Shown: positions 8,672 through 16,762 of the stretch, piece by piece
How positions within the stretch are numbered: the stretch's first letter is position 1
Layout: every line of letters begins with the position of its first letter
Assembly: GCA_021731365.1 (NCBI GenBank)
Contig: JAKFXL010000011.1
Location: 34,260-98,259 of the forward strand
Origin: Gammaproteobacteria bacterium
GTDB lineage: Bacteria; Pseudomonadota; Gammaproteobacteria; Tenderiales; Tenderiaceae
Reading direction: 5' to 3'
Length of the DNA stretch: 64,000 nt
Position numbers and translations under genes: made by a program
The notes under the pieces: model-generated
Database searches by the model: none
What the model was told of the DNA's origin: nothing
What the model saw: only the letters and a program-made list of their open reading frames with translations

Positions 8672-8941
8672 ATGGAATCAAAATACAAAGTATCCCTACA
8701 TATTCGACGCGAAACAGACGGTAAAGAAGTAGTCTTACAGTTTAATGAGAATCAAACTGCAGAAATTTCCAGTACGGATGGCTTGGACTATGGCCACTTC
8801 AGGTTGGTCGCTGAAGGATTGCCTCAAACCGACGCTGTGGAAATAAAGGGGACTTTTGATCAGTGTCTTAAATATTGCACTATCGATGAGGGACATTCTT
8901 TGCCATATTGCCTAGCAATTTGTGGGGCTGCCGCACCTTAA
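8672..8941 (+). CDS. Hypothetical integron-cassette protein, 89 aa
   Basis: Unrecognised 89-residue soluble protein with a strong AAAGGAGAG ribosome site. It has a mixed, mostly beta-like sequence, four Cys near the C-terminus (QCLKYCTID, YCLAICGAA) and no signal peptide or membrane segment. The gene fills a 427-bp interval between two attC-like sites (8503-8604 and 8954-9031), ending 12 bases before the second. That is the classic layout of a single integron gene cassette. The clustered cysteines might bind a metal or form disulfides; this is inference only. Confidence 0.75.
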   Translation: MESKYKVSLHIRRETDGKEVVLQFNENQTAEISSTDGLDYGHFRLVAEGLPQTDAVEIKGTFDQCLKYCTIDEGHSLPYCLAICGAAAP

Positions 8942-8953
8942 GTGCAGGCCGTG

Positions 8954-9031
8954 GCCTAACCCAGCACTCCAGCCGACCCGCTACAGCGGGCTTCGCCCGC
9001 TTACGCAGTCGGCTGAGTTCACACGTTAGCC
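8954..9031 (+). other. attC integron recombination site
   Basis: Left core GCCTAAC (8954-8960) and right core GTTAGCC (9025-9031) enclose a strong imperfect hairpin: CAGCCGAC pairs with GTCGGCTG, and the variable tip has AGCGGGC/GCCCGCT with a TTC loop. The 78-bp length is typical. This is the clearest attC in the left half of the island. Confidence 0.85.
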
Positions 9032-9062
9032 ATATAATCAGAAAGAGTGGATCGGAGAAAAT

Positions 9063-9425
9063 ATGTCTAATTCAAACATCAATAGCGTGATTGCAGTCTT
9101 GCCAGTGAAGGATCAAGATGCGGCTGTCTTGTGGTACAAAAAGCTACTTGGGCGGGATGCGGATATCGTACCTGTAGACGGTGTGGCTGAGTGGCAGCTT
9201 GCCGAAAATGCATGGATTCAAGTGACTACTGATCCGGAGCGAGCAGGTAGCGCAACTGTCATTATTGGCGTGAATGACATCGAGTCTCAGTGTAAATTTT
9301 GCGCGGCAGCGAATGTGCCACATGGCGAAATTATAGAGTACCCGGAGATTATCAAGATGATTGAAGTGATCGATCCAGAAGGAAACAAGATTGCATTTGT
9401 ACAAGATATTTCTAATGCGGCCTAA
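9063..9425 (+). CDS. VOC-family (glyoxalase/bleomycin resistance fold) protein
   Basis: 120 residues forming one vicinal-oxygen-chelate module: an early LPVKDQDAAVLWYKKLLG segment, VAEWQLAENAWIQV in the middle and a closing IEVIDPEGNKIAFVQD, which is the typical end of the domain. Members bind metals and small molecules or antibiotics; the ligand here is unknown. The start follows a GGAGAAAAT ribosome site just after the attC at 8954-9031. It therefore looks like a second gene cassette, although no intact attC follows it. Confidence 0.85.
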   Translation: MSNSNINSVIAVLPVKDQDAAVLWYKKLLGRDADIVPVDGVAEWQLAENAWIQVTTDPERAGSATVIIGVNDIESQCKFCAAANVPHGEIIEYPEIIKMIEVIDPEGNKIAFVQDISNAA

Positions 9426-9458
9426 TCAATCGTTAAAGGGGTCACGTTAAAGGGGGCA

Positions 9459-9513
9459 GCCCGTAGGTCCGATTAGCCCGTAGGTCCGATTACGCTGCGC
9501 TAATCGGACCTAC
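9459..9513. repeat. REP-like palindrome, one and a half copies
   Basis: CCCGTAGGTCCGATTAG (9459 onward) is followed by a full palindrome at 9480-9513 with arms GTAGGTCCGATTA and TAATCGGACCTAC around CGCTGCGC. The same unit bounds the two 255-bp elements at 9803 and 11724. It directly abuts the truncated coding fragment on its right. Confidence 0.85.
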
Positions 9514-9517
9514 GAGC

Positions 9518-9829
9518 TACTATTGGTGGCCAGCCTTAGGTGAGAAAATAGTACCTGTTCATTATGGTGTTTCGAAAAGGCATATTGAGTATTCGTCGTG
9601 GTATGACGAAAGCGGTGATTTTCAGGAAGCGGGAGATTATGATAAACCTTACAAAGTAATAAAGGCTCCTGAGTTTGGCCCAGAGTTGAGTATTGAATCT
9701 GACTTCTATTTTCACTCAAGAGAAGAGTTTACCCCTGAAAATGAGCGAAAATCAGTGCCGGCCTGTATAACTTGGCAAGATACACTAGAACAGTGGTGGG
9801 AGCCCGTAGGTCCGATTAGCGCAGCGTAA
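9518..9829 (+). pseudogene. 5'-truncated fragment of an unidentified protein
   Basis: An open frame of about 100 codons without an ATG, GTG or TTG near its left end. It begins immediately after the palindrome at 9480-9513 and ends at a TAA lying inside the next copy of the same repeat. The translation is protein-like (ALGEKIVPVHYGVSKRHIEY, SWYDESGDFQEAGDYDKPYK, VPACITWQDTLEQWWEP) with balanced composition and no internal stop. The most likely reading is the C-terminal part of a gene cut off by repeat insertion. I do not recognise the family. Confidence 0.6.
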
Positions 9830-10057
9830 TCGGACGCATGTGAAATGGCTATCACCTGATTAAAAAACGGAAAACGGAAAATGCGTAACTATTGTCAGGC
9901 CTTTATTCTCGGTGGCGCATGTTCAGGATTGGCTCTATTCCACCATTACGTCAAACTGGGGATTTGCTCTCTGAATTGGCGTGGTGATCCCAGGGTGAGC
10001 CTTGAGGGTGGCGATTGTCATGCGTCCGATTACGCTGCGCTAATCGGACCTACGAGC
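9803..10057 (+). mobile_element. 255-bp palindrome-bounded element, copy A
   Basis: Both ends are the GTAGGTCCGATTA-type palindrome. The interior carries a 60-codon frame (start 9881) beginning MRNYCQAFILGGACSG. That opening resembles REP-associated tyrosine transposases, which typically start MxNYRRAxxPGGTYFF, but the catalytic HUH and Tyr regions are missing. I read it as an internally deleted, non-autonomous derivative. A second copy of equal length and roughly 90 percent identity lies at 11724-11978 in the same orientation. Confidence 0.7.
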
Positions 10058-10233
10058 TGTTGATCACCGACTCTGTCTGTCTGCCATGCCTGTCAGCACT
10101 ATTGGCATTAATATACGGACGCCTGAATAACAATTTCATTTCACATCAATCAATTACGATGGCATCATGGGCGTCAGTATATTAAATAACGTCCGGGCGC
10201 TGGTGCCCGTCTATTACCTGTTAGGGGCCGTAT

Positions 10234-10653
10234 ATGACAATGACCAGCTATGAAATCGCAGATTACGCATTTAAGAGCGACTCCGTTCTTTCCGATGACA
10301 ATGAGAAACTCATCGGCTACCTATGGGGGCTACAAAATCACACCAATACGTCCCCCGGTACAGAACAAAGAGACGTCATTCGCGGCATCACGATCAATCA
10401 CATTCTGTTACAGCGGCATATTGACCGCCTCGATAAACAAAACACAAAAACCCAGCGGTTAGTCATCGCTCTCACAGTAGCAGCTCTATTAAGCGGAATA
10501 CCGCAAATATGGCTTGCGTACAGGGCGGACAGAAGAGCTGAGACAGAACAAAAAACCATTGCAATCCAACAGCCAGCGCCAGCCCCACAATCGGTAGCCC
10601 CATCCCCGGCGTTACCCCCGTCTTCCGATCAACCCAAGAAGAAAACCCCTTGA
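10234..10653 (+). CDS. Hypothetical single-pass membrane protein (cassette-like)
   Basis: 139 residues, family not recognised. The N-terminal ~80 residues are polar and helical (TINHILLQRHIDRLDKQN), followed by one membrane segment (LVIALTVAALLSGIPQIWLAY) and a Pro/Ala-rich basic tail ending KKKTP. A GGGG site lies 9 bases before the ATG. An attC-like site follows 14 bases after the stop, so this is probably a gene cassette. It sits just upstream of the FRG-domain gene, within the segment bracketed by the two 255-bp elements. Whether the pair works together is not known. Confidence 0.7.
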   Translation: MTMTSYEIADYAFKSDSVLSDDNEKLIGYLWGLQNHTNTSPGTEQRDVIRGITINHILLQRHIDRLDKQNTKTQRLVIALTVAALLSGIPQIWLAYRADRRAETEQKTIAIQQPAPAPQSVAPSPALPPSSDQPKKKTP

Positions 10654-10666
10654 ACTTAACCGCAGC

Positions 10667-10753
10667 CCCTAACCCTGCATTCGAGCTGACGCGTCTGACG
10701 CCGCTATTCTTCTCTGGCTTTTTCATGCACACGGCTCAATTTGAACGTTGGGC
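10667..10753 (+). other. attC-like integron recombination site
   Basis: CCCTAAC (10667-10673) and GTTGGGC (10747-10753) match the attC core consensus apart from one base. The interior has only moderate pairing (GCATTCGAGC with GGCTCAATTTG), and the 87-bp length is typical. It lies between the stop of the membrane protein and the start of the FRG gene. Confidence 0.55.
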
Positions 10754-10768
10754 TTCGCAAGGAACCAT

Positions 10769-11620
10769 CTCGTGCCATTAAAAAAGTTAAATATTAGGGG
10801 ATGCAAAGCAACTACGACACCTGATGGTCAAGTGATTTTCAAGGTGCGTGATACACATACTCTAATTCAAGCGGCAGGATATTTAAAACATGTAAGAGGA
10901 AGTAAAAACTCTGAGTTAGTGTGCTTTCGTGGTGAGTCAAAGTTGTATCCAACACTTCCTCCCACGGCGTTTCGTGGTATCTCCTCACATAGCGCTGTTT
11001 CAAGCGCGATTAACCGGATCAACAAAGCAATAATTCAGTTCGAGAGGCCGCTAAAGTCTACGGGTGTATATGCCCACGAAGCGCTGCTGCAGCATTACGG
11101 CCTCAAAACTACATGGGTGGATTTGGTTGATAATATATGGGTCGCTCTTTGGTTTGCCTGCCATAATGCTCTATCCGTCGGCCCGGCCGGTGAGCATCTG
11201 CACTTTGAACGCCGCGTTCCACGTACTGAACCAACTGGAAAAGCGTATGTGCTGTTAGTTGCTGTGGATGCCGTGGCACCAGACAATGCATGTCCTGGTT
11301 TTTACGCCGGGACAAATACAGAGTTAATAGACCTCCGTATAGCGGCGCCCTCAGTGTTTGTGCGTCCTCATGCACAGCACGGTCTTCTCATGAGAAAGAA
11401 AGGAAATACAGTTCAACGCCCCACGGATTACAGTAGCCAGATCAGAGGCATCCTAGAGATAGAGCTCGCCGATGCATTAGAGTGGCTAGGAAACAGTAGC
11501 GCGCTAAGCGTGCACAGTCTTTTTCCGCCCCCAACTTATGACAATGGCTATAGAAATTTACTATCCGTTGAATTCAAAGGGGCAAAAAATGTCGGATGTG
11601 TGTCGCATATCGGAGCATAG
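10769..11620 (+). CDS. FRG-domain protein
   Basis: About 283 residues from the GTG at 10769. A TTG at 10748 lies inside the attC core and is less likely. The FRG signature is clear: LVCFRGESKLYPTLPP near residue 50, then LLQHYGLKTTWVDLVDNIWVALWFACHNA around residue 115, and RPHAQHGLLMRKKG towards the end. FRG domains (named for Phe-Arg-Gly) are often found in anti-phage and toxin-like proteins, but their activity is poorly defined. The gene is cassette-like, downstream of an attC-like site, and is followed by repeat debris. A defence role is inference. Confidence 0.85.
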   Translation, partial: LVPLKKLNIRGCKATTTPDGQVIFKVRDTHTLIQAAGYLKHVRGSKNSELVCFRGESKLYPTLPPTAFRGISSHSAVSSAINRINKAIIQFERPLKSTGVYAHEALLQHYGLKTTWVDLVDNIWVALWFACHNALSVGPAGEHLHFERRVPRTEPTGKAYVLLVAVDAVAPDNACPGFYAGTNTELIDLRIAAPSVFVRPHAQHGLLMRKKGNTVQRPTDYSSQIRGILEIELADALEWLGNSSALSVHSLFPPPTYDNGYRNLLSVEFKGAKNVGCVSHIGA

Positions 11621-11723
11621 CCCGTAGGTCCGTATATGGCCCCCTCTCGATTTGCAAACAAATTGGTGTAAAGGGATAAGGAAAATTGCATCCGTATATT
11701 CGGCTTATTGTCGAGAAGGTAGG

Positions 11724-11978
11724 CCCGTAGGTCCGATTAGCACGGCGTAATCGGACGCATGTGAAATGGCCACCACCTGATTAAAGAAATGGCAAACAGA
11801 ACATGCGTAACTATTGCCGGGCCTTTATTTTCGGTGGCGCATGTTCGGGATTGGCTCTACTCCACCATTACGTCAAGCTGGGCATTTACTCTCTGAATTG
11901 GCGTGGTGATCCCAGGGTGAGTCTTGAGGGTGGTGATTGTCATGCGTCCGATTGCGCTGCGCTATTCGGACCTACGAA
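11724..11978 (+). mobile_element. 255-bp palindrome-bounded element, copy B
   Basis: Same length and orientation as copy A at 9803-10057, with scattered substitutions. It contains the corresponding 60-codon frame (start 11803, MRNYCRAFIFGGACSG). Its right end cuts directly into the IS30-type transposase fragment. The right palindrome arm has diverged (ATTGCGCTGCGCTATTCGG). Confidence 0.7.
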
Positions 11979-11979
11979 C

Positions 11980-12194
11980 TTACGCGCTTTATAGGCCGTT
12001 TTACGACGATCATTTGTCAGTCGTTGTGTTTGCTGTGGCCTGTATCCCCTTGATTCTGCATTGCGTTTTAATTGTCGGCTAATGGTGGAAGGGCTTCGTT
12101 CCATCAGTACAGCAATATCCTGTTGTGAATGTCCGGCTTTCTTTAATGCATAAATTTGGTATCGTTCGTTTTCGGTCAGTTGGTTGTAGTTCAT
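11980..12194 (-). pseudogene. IS30-family transposase, N-terminal fragment
   Basis: From the ATG at 12194 the frame encodes MNYNQLTENERYQIYALKKA, then GHSQQDIAVLMERSPSTISRQ and LKRNAESRGYRP. This is the helix-turn-helix N-terminus of IS30-type transposases, which bind the IS ends. After about 72 residues it runs into the 255-bp repeat element and the DDE catalytic domain is gone. A GGAGG-type region lies upstream, and the sequence near 12247-12280 may hold the old IS end. This is a dead remnant. Confidence 0.8.
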
Positions 12195-12301
12195 TGTGCT
12201 TTTCTCTTGGCGGAGGGAGGTGCTGACTCTACCAGCTGGCCTCTCTGTTACCAATTGCACTTATTATCCGAAACCGCCAATTTTAAAGAGGCAAGATAAT
12301 C

Positions 12302-12919
12302 ATGAAATATTCAAAGGTATTTACCAGTCGCATTTCTGCTATCTCGCTCTCATTCGCTGTTGGATGCGGGGCAATGCTGTTACCCGCACAACATGCCATG
12401 GCGGAAATTCCAATGGAGGCGAGCAGTGCCAAGCCCCAGGGCTGCCCACAGGTTGATCCCGATGCAAATCTTGAAGCGCTCGGTATTGTGTTAACACCGC
12501 CTCCTCAGCCTATCGCCAACTTTGTACCCGCCGTGCGAGTTGGCAAGCTCATGTATCTGGCGGGCAATGGTCCACGCTTGGCAAATGGATCATTCATCAC
12601 AGGTAAGCTGGGTTCGAAACCAGACCAGCTTACCATCGATGAGGGCTACCAGGCGGCCCGGGTGACGATGATCAATCAATTGGCGGTGCTGAAGGCAGAA
12701 CTCGGCGAGCTCAAGAAAGTAAAACGTATTGTGAAAGTTTTTGGGATGGTGAATTCAGATCCTGATTTCACGGATCATCCAAGAGTAATCAACGGTGCTT
12801 CGAATCTGCTCGTAGACGTATTTGGTGAGTGCGGCAAGCATGCACGCTCAGCTGTGGGAATGGTTTCTCTGCCATTCAATATTGCTGTCGAAATTGATAT
12901 GGTGGTTGAGCTTCGTTAG
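12302..12919 (+). CDS. Exported RidA/YjgF-family protein
   Basis: 205 residues. The N-terminus is a signal peptide (basic start, hydrophobic ISLSFAVGCGAMLLPA, likely cleavage after HAMA). The mature part is a RidA-like fold: LGIVLTPPPQPIANFVPAV, GKLMYLAGNGP, VKRIVKVFGMVNSDPDF and HARSAVGMVSLPFNIAVEI, ending VELR. Classical RidA is a cytoplasmic enamine/imine deaminase. Here the motif before the end reads ARSAVGMVSLP, with the usual RidA Arg retained. A periplasmic location for this fold is unusual. A GAGG ribosome site precedes the ATG, and no partner gene is adjacent. Confidence 0.85.
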   Translation: MKYSKVFTSRISAISLSFAVGCGAMLLPAQHAMAEIPMEASSAKPQGCPQVDPDANLEALGIVLTPPPQPIANFVPAVRVGKLMYLAGNGPRLANGSFITGKLGSKPDQLTIDEGYQAARVTMINQLAVLKAELGELKKVKRIVKVFGMVNSDPDFTDHPRVINGASNLLVDVFGECGKHARSAVGMVSLPFNIAVEIDMVVELR

Positions 12920-12976
12920 TCTGATGGTTAAAAAGGTCAGCGCCCTCTAATGTTAATCTTAACAATCATCACCAAT

Positions 12977-13016
12977 CCTTCGACGGGCTCAGGACGAATG
13001 GGGTTACTCAGAGGTG
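12977..13016 (+). repeat. Dispersed CTTCGACxGGCTCAGGAC repeat, copy 1
   Basis: CTTCGACGGGCTCAGGACGAA followed by TGGGGTTACTCAGAGGT. Related copies occur at 47853, 54594 (reverse) and 56761. The rest of 12920-13173 holds nothing else recognisable. Confidence 0.7.
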
Positions 13017-13173
13017 CATTATCTGCTTGGCGACGGAGGTCCACACTGTGCTTTGTGGTTACGAAATCAACTTGTTAAAAGAGATGTTTTCAATGAATTT
13101 TATTTGTTGGTGCCATTCAGCCCCATGTTACAGAGACGTTACTGCCTTCATAAAACGACCATGAAATAGAGTA

Positions 13174-13206
13174 TAAAAAAATGGCCCGCCATAATGACGG
13201 GCCATT
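13174..13206 (-). terminator. Terminator of the SoxB-like gene
   Basis: Inverted repeat AATGGCCCG / CGGGCCATT (13180-13188 and 13198-13206). Read on the minus strand it is followed by a run of seven T residues. It lies 29 bases after the stop codon at 13235. Confidence 0.85.
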
Positions 13207-13234
13207 ATCCTGCTTTAAGCTTTCTGTATGCTTT

Positions 13235-15619
13235 TTAGTTTTGATCGTACTGGTTAAATCTGTAGTTCACTTGGCCATAGGTGCTGTTGTATCCGGCCGT
13301 GCCTACTGCACGTGCTCCCCACACTGGCTCGACGGTTGGGAAACCAAGGCTTGGGCGCGTATCTGGTAATGCAGCTGTCATATCGATGCGTGGGAATGGA
13401 AGTTCCGCTGCCTCTATGTTGCCACCCAGGAACTGTTTGATGTAAAGCGCGACAACTTCTACCGCGTCGACATTTTCGTAAGCGGCGTAGTCAGCCGCCA
13501 GCGTTGGCCAGCTTTGTACCAGGCGCAAATTTGCGAGTGTCTCGGGCGCTGTGCCTTTGATGCGCATGATTTTGCGAATTGAGTTTGGCGTTGTTGCTGA
13601 GTTGGGTGCCGGGGCGATATTGTTCACAACGGTGGGTGAGACATCATAGTAGTACGAGGCGTAGCGATAGCGTTTGCCATTGTCGGCATTCGACAATACA
13701 TAGCCGGTTGCATCATCGCTAATTGAGGTGCGTCCCAAGGCAAACTGGGAGACGCGTCCTTGCACATCGTTGATCTTATAGTTTATGCCCGTGACTGGAT
13801 TGATTGTGTCGACACGCCCAATGACACCGTAGGGATCAAACTTCATGGTTACACCGCTGAAGTTGAAGAACCAGCCCCCCGCCCATTGGGTGACATCCGG
13901 ATTCATGCAGCTATCCGCTGCACTCTCTGCCTGGTTGTTCAGCGCGCCACCAGTAAGCTCGGTCACTGCAACTTGTGGCCCAATAGATAAAAAGTGGTAT
14001 AGATCTTCGTAAGTGATTGCGCTGCCAGCTGGGTAGCTGTTAACAAAACGGAAGCCACGGATCGCAGCAATAAGATATTTGCCATCGGTTGACGGCGTGA
14101 TGTTGCCGCTGGTATCAAGCCCTGTTTTCTCACTGGCCGGTAACAGTGCATTGGTGACCACACGGAATGCATCGGTGATCAGAGAGTGCGCGGCACCTTC
14201 GATGACCCCCGGCATTATGCCGTTGGCGGGATCCCACTGATGTGAGAAGTTATTGCGTGACAACTCGACATCGGTATAACCAATCACTTGATTCAGCGGT
14301 GCGTATGGCTTGGTGCCATTGAACGGATTGGTGAAGGCGTTTGGATCAAAAGCGGCGCCTTTAAACGGTGCTGTCACCTCTTCAACTTTAGCGGCGATGA
14401 TGGGATCTTCTGCCACTGCATCGGTTATATCGTGCTCTTTCCATTTCCAGGATTCGATGCTGTAGTTTGTATCGCCTGCCTTCTTTTTAAATTTGAATGC
14501 CAGCTCGCCGACTTGAGCACCATCTTCCCCCTCTTCAATAATCAAGGTCTTGCCACCGTTCGGCGTAGTGATTTGTACTGGATAGTTGGTCTCCTCATGC
14601 ATATCGGAAGAGAAGATGACGTCGATGCCGTTGTAGTGCTCGGCGTTGTACATGTTTTCTGCCAGTCCTGCCTCGGATAACATAATTACCATATCAACCC
14701 CTTTCTGATTACGGAGGATATCAACGTACTTGGGAATTTCCGGGACTGTATTGAAGCCGCCCGGATTTTCTGGGTCCTGATTGGCATGACCACCCACTGG
14801 CCATTGAATGGCTCTGTTATTTGCAGAGGCGACTTTGCCGTTGCAGTTGGTGAAGGTGACACCCTCTGTTACGTTACCGCCCACAATTTGTGGGCCACGG
14901 TTTGTTGTGCAGCCGAAGATGCCCACCTTTACACCATCTATATTCACAACACGATAAGGTTTGCCGTTGTAGGGGGCGACAACCAGTTCGCCAACAGCTG
15001 TGGCCGCGTTAGCGCTGTACGGTGCTGCGGGATCTGCGAATCCCCCCGACGTATTGCCCGCCTCACCGTTGTAGTAGGCGTTCACCGCTGTTATGCCCCA
15101 CGGTGCGATCGGCGCTACGTACTCATTTTCTGAAGTGGCTGGATTATCCGGCGTACCTAAAAAGAGTTCACGGAAGCGCCCCAAACCGTAGGTGTGCTCC
15201 CAATTACCAGGGGCAAATGCGTCGACGCCCATCAAGTTTACGACATCAACCATCGCTTGCCCTTTGGTGAACAGGGTCTGGGCACCTCCCTGAATGGTAT
15301 CGCCGGTATGTATGTAGAAAGAGTTCTGCGCGCGGTTGCGTATTGTTTTTACCACGGTGGCAACACGTGCCAATCCGCCTTCTGATGGTTGGCCGTCGCG
15401 CACATTGGCGTGTGCATGGAAATCACCGTGAAAATCACCTGTGTGAATAAAGGTAATGTGACGAACATCGGTCGCGTTTATGATGTTCTCTTTTTTATTT
15501 ACATTATTAGCACCGATTATTTTATCGTTGCTGGCATGGACCGGTGCGACAACTAACACACTGGATGCAAGCGTGCCTAATATTGCAGACAACAATACTT
15601 TTTGTTTAAATTTCATCAT
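13235..15619 (-). CDS. Exported SoxB-like / 5'-nucleotidase-family metallophosphoesterase
   Basis: 794 residues from the ATG at 15619, which follows an AAAGGGG site (an upstream in-frame start at 15652 lacks one). A signal peptide (cleavage after APVHA) precedes a calcineurin-like metallophosphatase domain with metal motifs TGDFHGDFH, HTGDTIQGG and GNWEHTYG. The block TLFTKGQAMVDVVNLMGVDAF closely resembles SoxB thiosulfohydrolase, as does the C-terminal 5'-nucleotidase domain. It is about 230 residues longer than SoxB, with extra C-terminal sequence (RIDMTAALPDTRPSLGF). No sox genes are adjacent. The substrate could be a sulfur intermediate or a nucleotide. Confidence 0.8.
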   Translation of the reverse strand: MMKFKQKVLLSAILGTLASSVLVVAPVHASNDKIIGANNVNKKENIINATDVRHITFIHTGDFHGDFHAHANVRDGQPSEGGLARVATVVKTIRNRAQNSFYIHTGDTIQGGAQTLFTKGQAMVDVVNLMGVDAFAPGNWEHTYGLGRFRELFLGTPDNPATSENEYVAPIAPWGITAVNAYYNGEAGNTSGGFADPAAPYSANAATAVGELVVAPYNGKPYRVVNIDGVKVGIFGCTTNRGPQIVGGNVTEGVTFTNCNGKVASANNRAIQWPVGGHANQDPENPGGFNTVPEIPKYVDILRNQKGVDMVIMLSEAGLAENMYNAEHYNGIDVIFSSDMHEETNYPVQITTPNGGKTLIIEEGEDGAQVGELAFKFKKKAGDTNYSIESWKWKEHDITDAVAEDPIIAAKVEEVTAPFKGAAFDPNAFTNPFNGTKPYAPLNQVIGYTDVELSRNNFSHQWDPANGIMPGVIEGAAHSLITDAFRVVTNALLPASEKTGLDTSGNITPSTDGKYLIAAIRGFRFVNSYPAGSAITYEDLYHFLSIGPQVAVTELTGGALNNQAESAADSCMNPDVTQWAGGWFFNFSGVTMKFDPYGVIGRVDTINPVTGINYKINDVQGRVSQFALGRTSISDDATGYVLSNADNGKRYRYASYYYDVSPTVVNNIAPAPNSATTPNSIRKIMRIKGTAPETLANLRLVQSWPTLAADYAAYENVDAVEVVALYIKQFLGGNIEAAELPFPRIDMTAALPDTRPSLGFPTVEPVWGARAVGTAGYNSTYGQVNYRFNQYDQN

Positions 15620-16180
15620 GTAGTGCCCCTTTTTATATTGACGTAAAAACAAGATGCCATAAATTAAATAGGCATAATGGTTGCCCCGTTTACAACTTGG
15701 TTTGGTTTCATTGCATTGGTAAAGGCCGGGTAGCCATCAGCTAGAGTGATGTGCACCCCAATGGAGTGATCCCGCATGCACCATATCAAAGGAGTATGAT
15801 TTCCGATAGAGATTATCCCAGGATAACCTCTGAATAAGCCCATAGGTCCGGGGTTGGTAACATGTGAGGCAACAAACAGCTCACCCGATTGTCATTACAA
15901 GGTCAAACCAACGTCAATGGCCCGTGAAAACTCTACTACATGGCCACAACACCTAAAAACTGGCGCATTATTATTATGCAGTGAAGGGTGAGGTGACTGG
16001 ATCTCATCACGATCACAAAGACCTTTGACGAACCCATAAAGATAAAAAAATCGATGGAGAAACATGTGCCCTACACAACTTGGAAACCAAAAAAATCGTG
16101 CTCCTTAGTCATTCGGGAAAATGATACATTGTTTTTTCTACACCATCGTTAGCCATATCACTCAACCAAAGAGGCTCCTC
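15620..16180. other. Gene-free interval
   Basis: No supportable gene. It contains the SoxB-like gene's ribosome site at its left end, a short CCCATAGGTCCG match to the palindromic repeat family near 15839, and AT-rich sequence near 16040-16100 that may hold the promoter of the Spy-like gene. No clear -35/-10 pair stands out. Confidence 0.5.
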
Positions 16181-16741
16181 ATGAAAAAATCAGTTCTACT
16201 GCTCGCGTGTACGCTATCTTCCGTATTGTTATTCAACCTTGCCAATGCCAACCCCAACCCGCCATCCCCTTATTCAGGACAAGAGTCGCGAGAGATCAAG
16301 GCGCTCAGTTCCGAGGATGTTCAGGCCTATCTTTCCGGAAAAGGTTTGGGATTTGCGAAGGCCGCTGAACTGAATGGTTATCCGGGCCCATCTCATGTGT
16401 TGGTTTTGGCTACCGAACTGGGGCTGACCGCAGATCAAAAACAACGCACCGAATTACTCTTCAAGGGCATGGAATCCAAGGCCATATCGCTGGGTCATCC
16501 GCTGGTCGAAGAGGAACGTAAACTAGACCGGATGTTCGCGGAAAAAACAGTTACAGCAGAGTCACTTAATCAGTCACTAAAACGCATTAGTGAATTGCAC
16601 GGACAGGTGCGCCAGGCACACCTTGAAGTCCACTTAGCCCAAGCTGAAATACTGACCCCCACACAGCTATCCAAATATATGAAGCTTCGTGGATACTCTG
16701 ACACTCATCAAGCCGGAAGCCATGCTGGCCATACACATTAA
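16181..16741 (+). CDS. Periplasmic Spy/CpxP-like protein
   Basis: 186 residues from the ATG at 16181, which follows a GAGG site (the frame is open 20 codons further up). There is an N-terminal signal peptide (MKKSVLLLACTLSSVLLF, likely cleavage after ANA). The mature protein is helical and carries an LTADQ motif and a second LTPTQ motif (LTxxQ pair) characteristic of Spy/CpxP and related periplasmic chaperones or metal-resistance proteins. The C-terminus is His-rich (HQAGSHAGHTH), suggesting metal binding. No sensor or efflux genes adjoin it, so the stress it answers to is unknown. Confidence 0.75.
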   Translation: MKKSVLLLACTLSSVLLFNLANANPNPPSPYSGQESREIKALSSEDVQAYLSGKGLGFAKAAELNGYPGPSHVLVLATELGLTADQKQRTELLFKGMESKAISLGHPLVEEERKLDRMFAEKTVTAESLNQSLKRISELHGQVRQAHLEVHLAQAEILTPTQLSKYMKLRGYSDTHQAGSHAGHTH

Positions 16742-16762
16742 ATTGGCTAATCTTACGTTCAA

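Noticed and set aside
9881..10063. 60-codon frame inside the 255-bp element as a functional gene
   Set aside because: No catalytic residues and its end lies in the palindrome. Treated as transposase debris (same for 11803-11994).
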